Assembly (NCBI GenBank): GCA_913060975.1
Contig: CAJXVC010000014.1
Span: 1 to 34,627 of the forward strand
DNA length: 34,627 nt
Direction of reading: 5' to 3'
From: an uncultured Gammaproteobacteria bacterium
Lineage (GTDB): Bacteria; Pseudomonadota; Gammaproteobacteria; Pseudomonadales; Pseudohongiellaceae
The notes under the pieces are model-generated. The model did not search any database. It saw only the letters and a program-made list of their open reading frames with translations, and was not told the origin of the DNA. How positions within the stretch are numbered: position 1 is the stretch's first letter; the number at the start of each line of letters is the position of its first letter. Below, piece after piece: positions 7,937 through 17,081 of this stretch. Position numbers and translations under genes: made by a program.

Positions 7937-8524
7937 TCAGTTGGGGATGATGTTGCGCTGAAAGACTCGCCAGTAATACCATCTGGCTACAATCTGCTCT
8001 GTGCCGTCTGCAGCAGTTTCTGTCGTTACCGGCTCTCTGCCCAGTTCTTCCTGCATCTCTTCTGGCTGTAGCAACACGGCGGTCATTTCATAAATACTGC
8101 CATCAATCTTCAAGCGCACTCGTGGGTCGCGCTGGATATTCGCCCAATAACTTTTGTAATGGGGAAATTCACTTTCTGCCAATCTATTGTCTCTGGCGCT
8201 GCCACCAATATAGAGCCTGTCGCCACGCACTGTTGGCAGAATCGTTACCGAATGGGGAATACCATACCAGGTACGGGTCTCCAGCATCACTGTATTACCT
8301 CGCTCCGGATGATCCACTGCAGCGACCCAGCTCCATGAATCCACCGGCTCGCGGACAAGCTCGCCACTCAGCCACAATCCAGGCCAGGTCATGCGCCCCC
8401 TTTCGTTATATGCCTCAGTGGTGTAATCCATGTACTCGGGATCCAGCCCGGTAAAGCGCAAAACCAAAAGCGCCCCAAGCAGTAGAAGCCCTAGCCCCAG
8501 CAGACCTTTCCAAAATTTGTTCAT
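7937..8524 (-). CDS. Membrane-anchored protein, possible split-barrel (DUF385-like) fold
   Basis: A 195-residue protein with an N-terminal anchor (KFWKGLLGLGLLLLGALLVL). The rest, RTWYGIPHSVTILPTVRGDR, LYIGGSARD, then SYWANIQRDPRVRLKIDGSIYE, has the order seen in flavin/deazaflavin-dependent nitroreductase-like split-barrel proteins, where a strand, a GGxxxxP-type turn and a V-R-x-x-x-G strand follow one another. Family assignment is by pattern only. The anchor would place the barrel in the periplasm or on the inner membrane face. The stop lies within the hairpin at 7920-7941. No partner gene is adjacent. Confidence 0.6.
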   Translation of the reverse strand: MNKFWKGLLGLGLLLLGALLVLRFTGLDPEYMDYTTEAYNERGRMTWPGLWLSGELVREPVDSWSWVAAVDHPERGNTVMLETRTWYGIPHSVTILPTVRGDRLYIGGSARDNRLAESEFPHYKSYWANIQRDPRVRLKIDGSIYEMTAVLLQPEEMQEELGREPVTTETAADGTEQIVARWYYWRVFQRNIIPN

Positions 8525-9159
8525 GTAAGTCGATACACTCCAATCAATGGGTCACGGATAAGTTGCAAACTGTTGCGCAATCACTAGCGAATCAATAGTG
8601 CTGTGCACGCTTAAAGCCCGGAATCCACTCGCTTGTTGCAAACTGCCAGCTGGCCTCGAGCATTGCAATGCTTACCTGCGTTCCCGTAATGAATCTCATC
8701 TGCTTTGGTAACTGGCTCAGTCAGTCTTCCTGCGCTGAAACAGGCCCGTAATCCAGCCTTGTATAACGGGGTTAGAAGTACCGGAAAATGGTGTCCCAGC
8801 TTGCGATTCAGACCAATGCCAATCTAAATATAACAATAATACCTTTTAAATCGATTGCAATTTAAATTTGTCTTGGTCTAGACTCGAGCTTACCCCCTCA
8901 AATTATGGGCTGCTCGATCCAGCCCGAGGTAGTAGACGAGCAAGTCCGCGAACTTATTGGATAGGTAGAAGCGGTTATTCGAAGTCATAAGTGCATTGAG
9001 TGGAGCAGTACGTTTGGTAGTCAATTAATGGGGCCTTTGCCCAGCTAAAGCCTTAGCGCTTTGTCACAGTGCGGTGAAAATCAACACGCGAGCAGTATGC
9101 CGGTGTGATTACCGGATACTTCCTACGTGATAAAAATAATTATTCGTGCGGAGAGTGAC
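8525..9159. other. Long divergent intergenic region before the TonB receptor
   Basis: About 635 bases with no convincing gene. It separates a leftward gene from the rightward receptor and so should hold both promoters. An AT-rich patch (8821-8870) contains the dyad TTTAAAT (8845-8851) / ATTTAAA (8860-8866), a candidate operator or promoter core. The 11-mer GTTGCAAACTG occurs twice (near 8563 and 8636). A short frame opening at ATGGGC near 8904 is broken by a stop after about 20 codons and I cannot identify it. Confidence 0.4.
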
Positions 9160-12081
9160 ATGCAGAAAATCTGTTCATTATCGAATGCCGTCAGGCTATC
9201 CCTTGCTACCGGCTTGTTCTTTGCTCATAGCTCAATGGCCCAACAGGATGGGGCTGACTCTGATGACATCGAAGAAGTAGTCGTTACCGGCTCATTTATC
9301 AGAAACAGCGCCTTTACCCAAAACTCGCCAGTAGACACGGTAACCCAGGCCGAGTTACAGGAATCAGGTGCGCCCAATATTTCCGAATTCATTCGCAACC
9401 TCACTTACACTCAGGACACTGATACCGTGAGCAACCTGCTTGCCCCTGGCGCTCAGCAAGGTGAGGGTGCCAGATTCAATCTACGTGGAGTCGGCGCCAA
9501 TTCAACACTGACACTGATCGGCGGCATGCGCTTGCTGAACAATACCCTGGCTCGCAATATCCCGGAAATCGCCATCGATCGCCTCGAAGTAGTACTGGAT
9601 GGTGGTTCAGCCCTGTATGGATCAGATGCGGTAGCCGGCGTAGTCAACATTATTCCTGTCACCGAATTTGAAGGCTTCAAAGCTCGCAGCTACTACAAAA
9701 CTACCGAAGCTGGCGGCACAGAAGACTTGAACACCTCATTCATATGGGGGCTCAATTTTGACACCGTGAATTATGTAGGGGCGTTTGAACATCGAAAAAG
9801 AACCCCACTGATGTACTACGAACGGCCGCGGGAAATGCAGGTGTCTTCCACCACCGCACCCTCAGGAAACCCCGGTTCGTTCGTTGAAGTCGCCAATGCC
9901 GACGCCGGGATCAATTACTACGGTACCCACGGTGGTGATCTGGTGTTGGATGACATTCTAACTGACCCCAGTTGTGAGACATTCAATGACGGCTACCCAT
10001 CACAGGGTACAGGCCCCAATGCCATGCCTTCCGGCCACGAATTGCCTTCGGGGCAATGCTCATGGCAGTGGACTCTGCACCATCCTTACCTGTCAGAGCA
10101 ACAGGACTACAACTTTTATAACTCACTGACTATCAATGCCAATGATTGGCTGGTGTTAGGCGCAGAGTTACGCTTGAACTACAACACAAGAGATGGTCGG
10201 GGCCTCGCTATACGATCTTATGGCACCAATGACCGTAGCGTTGCATTGATCAGAGCAGATCACCCTGCCAATCCTTACGGAGTCGATGTCGTGCCCTATT
10301 CCTGGCACGTCTTTGCTGATGCATTCACGCACCGGCCCAGCTATCTGGATGAAGACAACAATCGCACTGCTGATCAGCGTGAATCCTTGAATACAGCCAA
10401 GGTAGACGCTGAATATCAACTCACCTTCACCGATACCTGGTCTGGCGTGACATCGTTCAGCAAACAAGCGTTCTATAGCATGTATGACCACGAGTCGATC
10501 TCCACGCTGCGACTGCAACAGGCGCTCAATGGTATGGGCGGTCCGAATGGGGATGAATATTTCAATCCGTTTGGCTCTGCTGATCCGCGCTCTCCGTTTT
10601 TCCAAGAGGGCGTAACCGACAATTCCAAAGAACTTACTGAATGGCTGTGGTATGAGAACTCCGGGTTCCGCTCCCAGGAAACAGCACTGCAAGTGTTTGA
10701 GACTATCTTCTCTGGCGACCTGTTCGACATACCATTCGGCACTGTTCAGTCTGCGATCGGTTTCCAGTGGCGCGAGAACGAAACATTTATTTATGCAGAA
10801 CCACACATGGCCTCGCAAGCTGGTTTCGATTATGTGCGCCAGCCTATGGGCGCACCACCACCGGAAGACGAGTATTACAAGTCCGAAGTACATGCTTATT
10901 TTCTGGAAATCCAGGCGCCGCTGTGGACTAACGTAGACGCACAGTTCGCAGTTCGCCATGAGGTCTTTGACACTTTTAAACTTGAAGCCACTACTCCTAA
11001 AGTATCTCTGCGCTGGGAAGTCACTCCCGGTCTTGCCCTGCGCGGCTCCTGGGGCGAAAGTTTTCTCGCGCCGTCAGCCTATGATGCCCGCCCCTTCATA
11101 CCGGACCAGTCTTGTGGCGAAACCTATGTAGGTATTGACAAAATATCCGGTACAAATCTGGCCGGTGGTGTGCATTGCAGTTCGGGCAACCCAACCCTCA
11201 AGCCAGAGACCTCCGTTATTCAGAATGTGGGCTTCACCTGGGAACCAACGGGCACTCTCGATGGTCTGACAATCTCACTGGACTATCAGGAGATTGAATA
11301 CGTGGACCGCATTACTTCTCTGTCTTATGTAGACACGGTAGAGTTGCAGTTCAAACAAATGCTGCAGGCAACTGGAATGACCGAGGCAAGTTACGACTCC
11401 ACGCCGGGGTCGTCCAGTCGCCAGGCCGCCAATGCGTGGCTGAGCACTCTGGGTATACCGGGTGCATCGGAGAACAAAGTGGCCCGATACGACACCGGTG
11501 AAGTGGAAAAAATATACCGGCAACCTGCCAACATCACATCGACATGGATAGACCTGATTGATCTTAATGCTGAATATTCGTTCAATTTAAGTGATCTGGG
11601 CAATTTCAGCGCCAGCCTGTCAGCAACCAACTACCAACGCTACGAGCTGGAAGGTCTGACGGGCGGCATCTTTGATGCGCTAGGCAAGCAGAATAGCGAC
11701 TCGGGCATTGCACCGCCTTTGCCCGAACTGAAAACCAGCCTGCGGCTCAGCTGGTTTCGTGACAATCAATCCGCAGCTATTACAGCCAATTCCTGGAGCA
11801 GCGTGGATTTTGATGCAACAGTCATTGATTACTATGCCGACATACGACCAACCCCCCTGCTGGAGCCGGACGAAATCAAGGGCGAAACGATTGTCAATGC
11901 ACGCTACAACATTGTGCTTGACGATCTGTGGGGGCAACAATTTTCTATCGGTGCCGGTATTAATAATCTTGCTGACAAACGGCCGCAACTGATAGGCATA
12001 CTGGGTGGTTTTGAGTCGCGTCTGTCTAACCCCTGGGGAAGATCCTTTTGGCTTTCACTGGATTGGGAACCAGCCTTCTAG
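9160..12081 (+). CDS. TonB-dependent outer-membrane receptor (large)
   Basis: A 973-residue receptor. The signal peptide runs to SSMA-QQ (about residue 28). DIEEVVVTGSFIR is the usual start of the mature domain in this receptor group, followed by the plug (NLRGVGANSTLTLIGGMRL, LYGSDAVAGVVNII) and a long 22-strand barrel. GNPTLKPE marks the late barrel and the chain ends in aromatic SFWLSLDWEPAF. Large Cys-containing extracellular loops (for example C-E-T-F and Q-C-S-W) are present. The substrate is unknown; length and style fit carbohydrate or peptide uptake more than siderophores. The start at 9160 is chosen over the GTG at 9127 because GGAG (9150-9153) lies 6 bases before it and gives a clean signal peptide. 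An exported VOC protein and an acylase lipoprotein follow. Confidence 0.9.
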   Translation: MQKICSLSNAVRLSLATGLFFAHSSMAQQDGADSDDIEEVVVTGSFIRNSAFTQNSPVDTVTQAELQESGAPNISEFIRNLTYTQDTDTVSNLLAPGAQQGEGARFNLRGVGANSTLTLIGGMRLLNNTLARNIPEIAIDRLEVVLDGGSALYGSDAVAGVVNIIPVTEFEGFKARSYYKTTEAGGTEDLNTSFIWGLNFDTVNYVGAFEHRKRTPLMYYERPREMQVSSTTAPSGNPGSFVEVANADAGINYYGTHGGDLVLDDILTDPSCETFNDGYPSQGTGPNAMPSGHELPSGQCSWQWTLHHPYLSEQQDYNFYNSLTINANDWLVLGAELRLNYNTRDGRGLAIRSYGTNDRSVALIRADHPANPYGVDVVPYSWHVFADAFTHRPSYLDEDNNRTADQRESLNTAKVDAEYQLTFTDTWSGVTSFSKQAFYSMYDHESISTLRLQQALNGMGGPNGDEYFNPFGSADPRSPFFQEGVTDNSKELTEWLWYENSGFRSQETALQVFETIFSGDLFDIPFGTVQSAIGFQWRENETFIYAEPHMASQAGFDYVRQPMGAPPPEDEYYKSEVHAYFLEIQAPLWTNVDAQFAVRHEVFDTFKLEATTPKVSLRWEVTPGLALRGSWGESFLAPSAYDARPFIPDQSCGETYVGIDKISGTNLAGGVHCSSGNPTLKPETSVIQNVGFTWEPTGTLDGLTISLDYQEIEYVDRITSLSYVDTVELQFKQMLQATGMTEASYDSTPGSSSRQAANAWLSTLGIPGASENKVARYDTGEVEKIYRQPANITSTWIDLIDLNAEYSFNLSDLGNFSASLSATNYQRYELEGLTGGIFDALGKQNSDSGIAPPLPELKTSLRLSWFRDNQSAAITANSWSSVDFDATVIDYYADIRPTPLLEPDEIKGETIVNARYNIVLDDLWGQQFSIGAGINNLADKRPQLIGILGGFESRLSNPWGRSFWLSLDWEPAF

Positions 12082-12153
12082 TTCGGGCATTCAGTCTCGA
12101 GAAGGTGACAATTGCACTCAGCTTGAATAGTGGTATTAGGTAGTGTGGCATAG

Positions 12154-12184
12154 AGCCGGTATTTGCCGACAGCAAATACCGGCT
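12154..12184 (+). terminator. Hairpin after the large TonB receptor
   Basis: Arms 12154-12165 and 12173-12184 pair perfectly over 12 bases (AGCCGGTATTTG / CAAATACCGGCT) with a 7-base loop, about 70 bases after the receptor stop. The following TGTGTGTTGCT is only moderately T-rich, so it may act as a terminator or an mRNA-protecting hairpin. Confidence 0.65.
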
Positions 12185-12230
12185 TGTGTGTTGCTTGCTC
12201 AAAGAGGAAGGAGCAAAGTTAACAAGCGCA

Positions 12231-12250
12231 AGTAAAGTGTCCCCTTTACT
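12231..12250. repeat. Short palindrome carrying GTGTCCCC
   Basis: AGTAAAG (12231-12237) and CTTTACT (12244-12250) form a perfect 7-bp inverted repeat around TGTCCC. It contains the same GTGTCCCC octamer as the RAYT repeat ends and lies just before the VOC ribosome site. It may be a remnant of a related element. Confidence 0.45.
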
Positions 12251-12264
12251 AAAATGGAGCATGT

Positions 12265-13065
12265 ATGTTGGTGAAATGTAGTAAGGGTAAACATCAAGGG
12301 CTATGGAGTGGCCTGCTTTTTCTGTTGACTGTTACGTATCTGCCACTCGGACAAGCCGATACGGGCACAGTGAAATATGACAATTTACATATCGCGGTAA
12401 CCGATACCGAGGCAGCCAAAGACTGGTATACCACCTATCTGGGCGGCAAGCTGGGAGATGATGGGCTGGTGTATTTTGGCGAAACCTATATCCGATTCGT
12501 GCCAACCGATGAAATCCATCCAAGTTCGGAAAGTGTGATCGACCATATCGGACTTTCATTTGCCGATCTCGAAGCAGTGATGGCAAAGATCGAATCGAGC
12601 GGTGCTACAGTGCTCAGTCCGCTACGGAGTGCGGAAGGCTTTTTCGATATGGCCTACATAGAAGACCCTTGGGGAGTGAAGTTTGAATTGGTGGAAGATT
12701 CCGAGTGGCCCGGTTTTCATCACATTCATTTGCGGGTGCCTGATCCAGAGACCACGCTCAACTGGTACGAAGATAAACTCGGCGGTTCCCGCGAGCTATT
12801 CAAGGGCCGGCTCGATGGGCTGCGATTCGATGGAGTGTGGCTACTGGCGTCGTCCAGTGATGGCCAGAAGCTGGCCTCATCGGCAAACAACGCGATTCGT
12901 AATTTGGCATGGGAAGTAGAAGACGTGGTTGTGGCCAGTAGTGCGCTTCAATCGCAGGGCGTCAAGCTGATCAGCGATTCGCGCCCTTTTCAAAACCTGC
13001 GTTATGCGTTCTTCGAAGACCCGGATGGCGTACGTGTCGAAGTATTGCACTACGTGGATCGCTAA
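12265..13065 (+). CDS. Exported two-domain VOC (glyoxalase-fold) protein
   Basis: A 266-residue protein with an N-terminal signal (hydrophobic core LLFLLTVTYLPLG, likely cleavage GQA-D near residue 32) and two tandem VOC modules, about residues 38-145 and 148-264. Each opens with a strand containing a His (NLHIAVTDTEAAKDWY; HHIHLRVPDPETTLNWY) and closes with a D-P-x-G-V segment plus Glu (DPWGVKFELVE; DPDGVRVEVLH), the usual metal-ligand layout. VOC proteins are glyoxalases, dioxygenases, isomerases or resistance binders; nothing fixes which. Export is unusual for the fold. GGAG 5 bases before the ATG supports the start. A strong hairpin follows the stop. Confidence 0.8.
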   Translation: MLVKCSKGKHQGLWSGLLFLLTVTYLPLGQADTGTVKYDNLHIAVTDTEAAKDWYTTYLGGKLGDDGLVYFGETYIRFVPTDEIHPSSESVIDHIGLSFADLEAVMAKIESSGATVLSPLRSAEGFFDMAYIEDPWGVKFELVEDSEWPGFHHIHLRVPDPETTLNWYEDKLGGSRELFKGRLDGLRFDGVWLLASSSDGQKLASSANNAIRNLAWEVEDVVVASSALQSQGVKLISDSRPFQNLRYAFFEDPDGVRVEVLHYVDR

Positions 13066-13076
13066 AAAGACTGGCA

Positions 13077-13108
13077 GCCCGGCAATGACATGCCTGTCAT
13101 TGCCGGGC
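13077..13108 (+). terminator. Strong 14-bp hairpin after the VOC gene
   Basis: Arms 13077-13090 and 13095-13108 are perfectly complementary over 14 bases (GCCCGGCAATGACA / TGTCATTGCCGGGC) with loop TGCC. There is no T-run after it on the plus strand, so it may act as a bidirectional barrier between the VOC gene and the convergent acylase gene. Confidence 0.7.
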
Positions 13109-13200
13109 GTCTTGCCTGAACTAACTGGATAAACCAAAGGGATCGGTACAGCTTGGTAGTCGAACTTGACGATCTGTTTAACGCTAAATCAGTCCAACCC

Positions 13201-15393
13201 CTACTCCCCCGGATGATAAATCCGCTCGGCATTGGCCTCGACATCGTCACGATAGAAATAGACATCACGAAACTCACCAACGCCGTACATGCGGCCCTGA
13301 TCAAAGAAGTGCGGTGAGCCTGGATCATTACTGAGGCCTCCAGCCATCAATGCCTTGGCCCTGACCCGATCACCAAATTCCACTGCCGCGATAAAGCTGT
13401 TGCCACTGGTGGCGTACCAGTTCGTCGTATTGGGATATTGCCGTGTACCCACCGAGGCCAGTGCGCCCCAGTTGCCGGAGGCCAGTTCTACCGGATAGCT
13501 GGGCAGGGCATCGTCGAAGGTTTGCGAGATGCTACTGTCGTTGCGCTGGAAGCGATTGATCTCGCCCCATGGCATCTGCCAACTGCCAAAGTCTGCTTCC
13601 ATGCGTGCTACGGCAGCGCGCAACGATGAGAGATATTGATCGGCATTAAGTTGATTCTCGGCGTACTCGTACCGGTCGTAGGGGTCGAGATTGGCACCGC
13701 GTGGCAGCAAGGCGAACAATTCGTTACCCCAATGATGCGCCAGTGTTGTCTCTACCGACGTCAGGCCGGTGCGTTTGTCCCAGGCAACCAACATGGCAAC
13801 CGGGTCTGCCAGATCCGGTGACGGATTCGCGTTGTAGGCACGTTCGAGTACCGGCACGAAACGCTCGAAGGCCGGTAGCAAGCCATCATAGCCTGCAGCG
13901 ATTAACCCATCGATGTCGAGATTGTTCAGAGTCGGATACAGTTGCAGTGCGTGTTCGCCGCGCGGATTTTCGAAATTGACCGACATGTAGAGCGGGTAGT
14001 CTGCCTTGACGGGACTATAGCCAGGCCCTGCGGCGGAGAACGGCCAGTTGTTGGAATTGTAGAGCCAGCCAGAGCCCGGGTTCAACAGGTTAATGGCTTC
14101 TTCTACCGGGTGCAGACCTAGCCAGTCAGTGGCCGGGTTGTTGCCATCCACTGGATGGTTGAAATCGAACTCGGTATTACGCACGGGATGAAAGTTACCG
14201 TGGAAGTAGGCGATGTTGCCATCACGGTCGGCATAGACAGTGTTATTGGACGAGTTGGATTTTAGCCGCATCATCTCGTAGAACTCGTCATAACTTTGTG
14301 TCTTGGTGCGAGTGTAGGATTGGTTCAGGGCAGTGAGCGGGATATTCATCAATTGCACGGCAATCCAGCGGCCGTCTTCGGAGCGCACCACTGGTCCGTG
14401 ATGGGTGTGATAGACAGTAAAATCCCGTGACGCCATACCACCGTCGCTGGTCTTGTAATCGATCGTCTCAACGCTGACGCTGACTTCCCGTTCTTCATCG
14501 CCGTAGGTGTAAAACAAGCGGCCATTACGCTCGATAATCTCGTCATAATAATATTCATCGATCACATCAGATCGCGTCGACGTATGCATCCAGCCGTTGT
14601 ACTCACTAAAACCCTGATAGATAAAGAACTGGCCCCAGGTCAACGCGCCGTAGGCATTCAGCCCTTCTTCGCTAACCATGTGGGCTTCTTCGCGAAAATA
14701 GTGTGTGGTGTGCGGGTTGATATAAAGCAGCGCATTACCATTGGCCGATTTCTCCGGCGCAATGGCGACACCATTGGAGCCACGTGGTTCCCAATCAACA
14801 CGATCGGGTGCGGCGGCCAGTGTTTGCGACCCGCCGTAGAAGCGCTCGAGCTCGGCCAGTGAGACGCGCTCGATATCGCCCCCGATGCTGCCTTCAGAAA
14901 ACGACAGAGCCATCCAGGGCTCGAAGCACTGGATGACCTTGGGCTCGATTTCCGGGTGCGTGTACAGGAAATAATTCAAACCGTCGGCGTAGGCATTCAT
15001 GAGTTCCTGCAACCAGGCAGGTGCCTCGGCATACAAGCGCTGCATTTCCTCAGGCTGGATAAACAAGCGCATGCGCAGATCGCGATAAATTTCCTGTTCA
15101 CCCTCGGCCTGAGCGAGCAAACCCATGGCATTCATGTAGTTGACCTCAACACGATTGAAGTCGTCTTCCGCTTGGGCGTACATCACACCAAACACGGCAT
15201 CGGCATCCGTCTGCCCATAAACATGGGGCACACCCCAGTCGTCGCGAATGATGGTGATGTTCTGGGCCTGGGCTTGCCAGCGCGCCACCTCAGCAGGTGT
15301 GGCCTGTGCTTGGGCATTGGCGGAATTGTCGTTGTTGACGGGCAATGCACAGCCAAACAGCAGAACGGGTACTATGAGCAGAAGCTTCTTCAA
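13201..15393 (-). CDS. Penicillin-acylase-family lipoprotein (Ntn hydrolase)
   Basis: A 730-residue member of the penicillin amidase / acyl-homoserine-lactone acylase family. The N-terminus is a lipoprotein signal with lipobox LFGC (Cys15). Residues about 46-200 form the alpha chain (IIRDDWGVPHVYG opening). The expected autocleavage point is at GSNG, with Ser206 as the N-terminal nucleophile of the beta chain. HTTHYFREEAHM and YADRDGNIAYFHGNF are conserved beta-chain stretches. Family members cleave amide bonds in beta-lactams, N-acyl-homoserine lactones, cyclic lipopeptides or N-acyl amino acids; the substrate cannot be fixed here. The start is a TTG at 15393: an in-frame TAG lies 5 codons upstream and no ATG is available, so the complete lipobox signal makes TTG the only good choice. 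Confidence 0.87.
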   Translation of the reverse strand: MKKLLLIVPVLLFGCALPVNNDNSANAQAQATPAEVARWQAQAQNITIIRDDWGVPHVYGQTDADAVFGVMYAQAEDDFNRVEVNYMNAMGLLAQAEGEQEIYRDLRMRLFIQPEEMQRLYAEAPAWLQELMNAYADGLNYFLYTHPEIEPKVIQCFEPWMALSFSEGSIGGDIERVSLAELERFYGGSQTLAAAPDRVDWEPRGSNGVAIAPEKSANGNALLYINPHTTHYFREEAHMVSEEGLNAYGALTWGQFFIYQGFSEYNGWMHTSTRSDVIDEYYYDEIIERNGRLFYTYGDEEREVSVSVETIDYKTSDGGMASRDFTVYHTHHGPVVRSEDGRWIAVQLMNIPLTALNQSYTRTKTQSYDEFYEMMRLKSNSSNNTVYADRDGNIAYFHGNFHPVRNTEFDFNHPVDGNNPATDWLGLHPVEEAINLLNPGSGWLYNSNNWPFSAAGPGYSPVKADYPLYMSVNFENPRGEHALQLYPTLNNLDIDGLIAAGYDGLLPAFERFVPVLERAYNANPSPDLADPVAMLVAWDKRTGLTSVETTLAHHWGNELFALLPRGANLDPYDRYEYAENQLNADQYLSSLRAAVARMEADFGSWQMPWGEINRFQRNDSSISQTFDDALPSYPVELASGNWGALASVGTRQYPNTTNWYATSGNSFIAAVEFGDRVRAKALMAGGLSNDPGSPHFFDQGRMYGVGEFRDVYFYRDDVEANAERIYHPGE

Positions 15394-15724
15394 TGGAGTG
15401 ATTCCCTACTTGTGGTTGAATCGGGGCGAAATTGCACTGGATTCAGGTTGTAACAGAACAATCAGAATACGACCTTGCGAGAAGCAAAATACAAACTCCG
15501 GAAAAAAATATCCACCTTATTGGCTGTCGTAACTACCATGTTAGCCAACAAATAGTGGGCAATGCCCTGCCCTTAACTGGCTGTGCCTGCTCTGTTTGCT
15601 TCGTTGGCTGCATCCGAGTTGCGCAACCGCCAGAAAGAATCCTGCACAAAAATGCCGTGCTCGATACTCTTTACAGTAGACAAGAGAAAACAAAGCATTA
15701 CAAGCAACCATAACTGAGCAATCT
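15394..15724. other. Divergent promoter region between the acylase and sigma genes
   Basis: About 330 bases without a gene, separating the leftward acylase gene and the rightward sigma factor gene. Both promoters should lie here. I see no clear consensus boxes or strong dyads; a weak TTGGCT...AGCCAA inverted pair lies around 15520-15547. Confidence 0.4.
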
Positions 15725-16216
15725 GTGAGCAAAAACAAATCCCTCGCCCCGGTGGCGGCGCTATTTGAATTCCGGCAAGAGCAGCTCTTTATTGCGGCTA
15801 TTGCCATCACTCGAGACCGGGCAGCGGCAGAGGACGTTGTTCTCGATGCATTGCTGGCAGTGTCGCAACTCAAGCAGACACCCGACAATCTAGCTGCTTA
15901 TGTATTCCGCACTGTGCGCAACAAGGCCTTGCACAGGAATAAAGACGTTCAGCGCTTTACCGCGGAGACGGATTGCGACGAGTTCATTGATACCCGCACG
16001 CAAACGCCTGAACAGCAAATTTTCCTCAAGCAAATACTCACGCATCTGGACAGGCTGGAGAGCAACCAGCAGCAGGTTTTGATCATGAAACTGTTCGGCG
16101 ACCTGAGCTTTCAGGAAATTGCGGAGGTCACTGCCACCAATCCCAATACTGTTGCCTCCTGGTACCGCCGGGGGCTAGCCCAACTCAAGGAGTCACTCCA
16201 TGAACCAGCACTTTGA
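15725..16216 (+). CDS. ECF-like RNA polymerase sigma factor
   Basis: A 163-residue sigma-70 family factor of ECF size with only regions 2 and 4. Region 2 spans about residues 13-77 (ITRDRAAAEDVVLDALLAV, then NLAAYVFRTVRNKALHRNKD). Region 4 spans about 98-158 (LDRLESNQQQVLIMKLFGDLSFQEIAEVTATNPNTVASWYRRGLAQL, with the helix-turn-helix at about 127-150). It starts at GTG with a poor ribosome site, so expression may be low. The end overlaps the next gene by 17 bases; that neighbour is a single-pass membrane protein, the position where anti-sigma factors normally sit. Promoter specificity cannot be predicted. Confidence 0.85.
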   Translation: MSKNKSLAPVAALFEFRQEQLFIAAIAITRDRAAAEDVVLDALLAVSQLKQTPDNLAAYVFRTVRNKALHRNKDVQRFTAETDCDEFIDTRTQTPEQQIFLKQILTHLDRLESNQQQVLIMKLFGDLSFQEIAEVTATNPNTVASWYRRGLAQLKESLHEPAL

Positions 16217-17081
16217 CCACCATGGCTCGGACGATGACAAAGATTTTGCAGCCAAGCTCTCTGCCTTTGATCTTGCCTCGCCTTCTAAAACTTACGGCCA
16301 AATACCGCAACAGATCGAAGCGGCATCCGGACAGGCGCAACGCCCTTTTGGGTCATGGATTGCCGTATGCGCGAGTGTTGCTGCGATTGTGGCTGTAATT
16401 CTGGTCACTACTGATCTTGCCAATACCGTTGCACCACCCGCAACGCCCATTGCTGAGTATGAAGGCAATAGTCCACTGGTAAATGCCAGCGCTAACGTGG
16501 ACGCAGACGCGACAACATCCATGTATCAAGCGGGAGAGGACTACCTCGTTCTCGACAACCCGGTAGCGACACTCGATGGCTCGGCCCTGGAGGTGGTGGC
16601 ATTCTTCTGGTATCCCTGCTGGCCTTGCCATAGCTTTGAAGAACATCTGCAAGAATGGGAGACTGACCTGGAGCGCAGCGTCGCACTGACTCGTGTGCCA
16701 GTATTGTGGTCAGAGACAATGCGCTTTCATGCTCGCGCCTACTTCACAGCGCTTGAAACTGGCGTTGCCGAGCAGACCCAACTGCCACTCTACAATGCGT
16801 TCCGCAAGGACAACGAGACGATCAGCAACGACGAAGACCTCGCTGCATTCTTCAGTCAATATGGAATTACACCAAGGGCAACAGTCAGCGCTCTTTACTC
16901 TGAAGCGGTAGAGTCAAGAATCACAATGGCCGAACAGGCAAATGCTGACTATGCAGTGCAGTCCACACCAATGCTATTTGTCGCCGGCAAGTACGCCATA
17001 TCACCCGCGTTGAGTGGTAACTTTGCCAAGATGCTTGAGGTTGCTGATTACCTGATTCGTGAGGAGCTTGAGTCTCAGTAA
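16200..17081 (+). CDS. Membrane protein with cytoplasmic tail and periplasmic DsbA-like domain; putative redox anti-sigma factor
   Basis: A 293-residue protein. Residues 1-49 are a polar, probably cytoplasmic tail, 51-72 a single membrane span (WIAVCASVAAIVAVILVTT), 73-125 a low-complexity linker, and 126-293 a thioredoxin/DsbA-like domain. The active site is FFWYPCWPCHSFEEH with Cys140 and Cys143 (C-W-P-C). A cis-proline loop Q-S-T-P-M (Pro257) and the helical insert between them match DsbA. AGGAG (16188-16192) lies 7 bases before the ATG, inside the sigma gene. The gene order (sigma, then overlapping single-span protein with a short N-terminal tail) is that of sigma/anti-sigma pairs, but I see no recognised anti-sigma domain in the tail. 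Alternatively it is a membrane-tethered oxidoreductase under the sigma factor's control. Confidence 0.8.
   Translation: MNQHFDHHGSDDDKDFAAKLSAFDLASPSKTYGQIPQQIEAASGQAQRPFGSWIAVCASVAAIVAVILVTTDLANTVAPPATPIAEYEGNSPLVNASANVDADATTSMYQAGEDYLVLDNPVATLDGSALEVVAFFWYPCWPCHSFEEHLQEWETDLERSVALTRVPVLWSETMRFHARAYFTALETGVAEQTQLPLYNAFRKDNETISNDEDLAAFFSQYGITPRATVSALYSEAVESRITMAEQANADYAVQSTPMLFVAGKYAISPALSGNFAKMLEVADYLIREELESQ

Noticed and set aside
8904..9035. Short plus-strand frame starting ATGGGC in the receptor's upstream region
   Set aside because: Broken by a stop after about 20 codons; similarity to a transposon remnant was considered but cannot be supported.
10168..10959. Long minus-strand frame of 263 residues inside the large TonB receptor gene
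   Set aside because: It is a shadow of the receptor coding frame; the receptor shows clear family motifs throughout.
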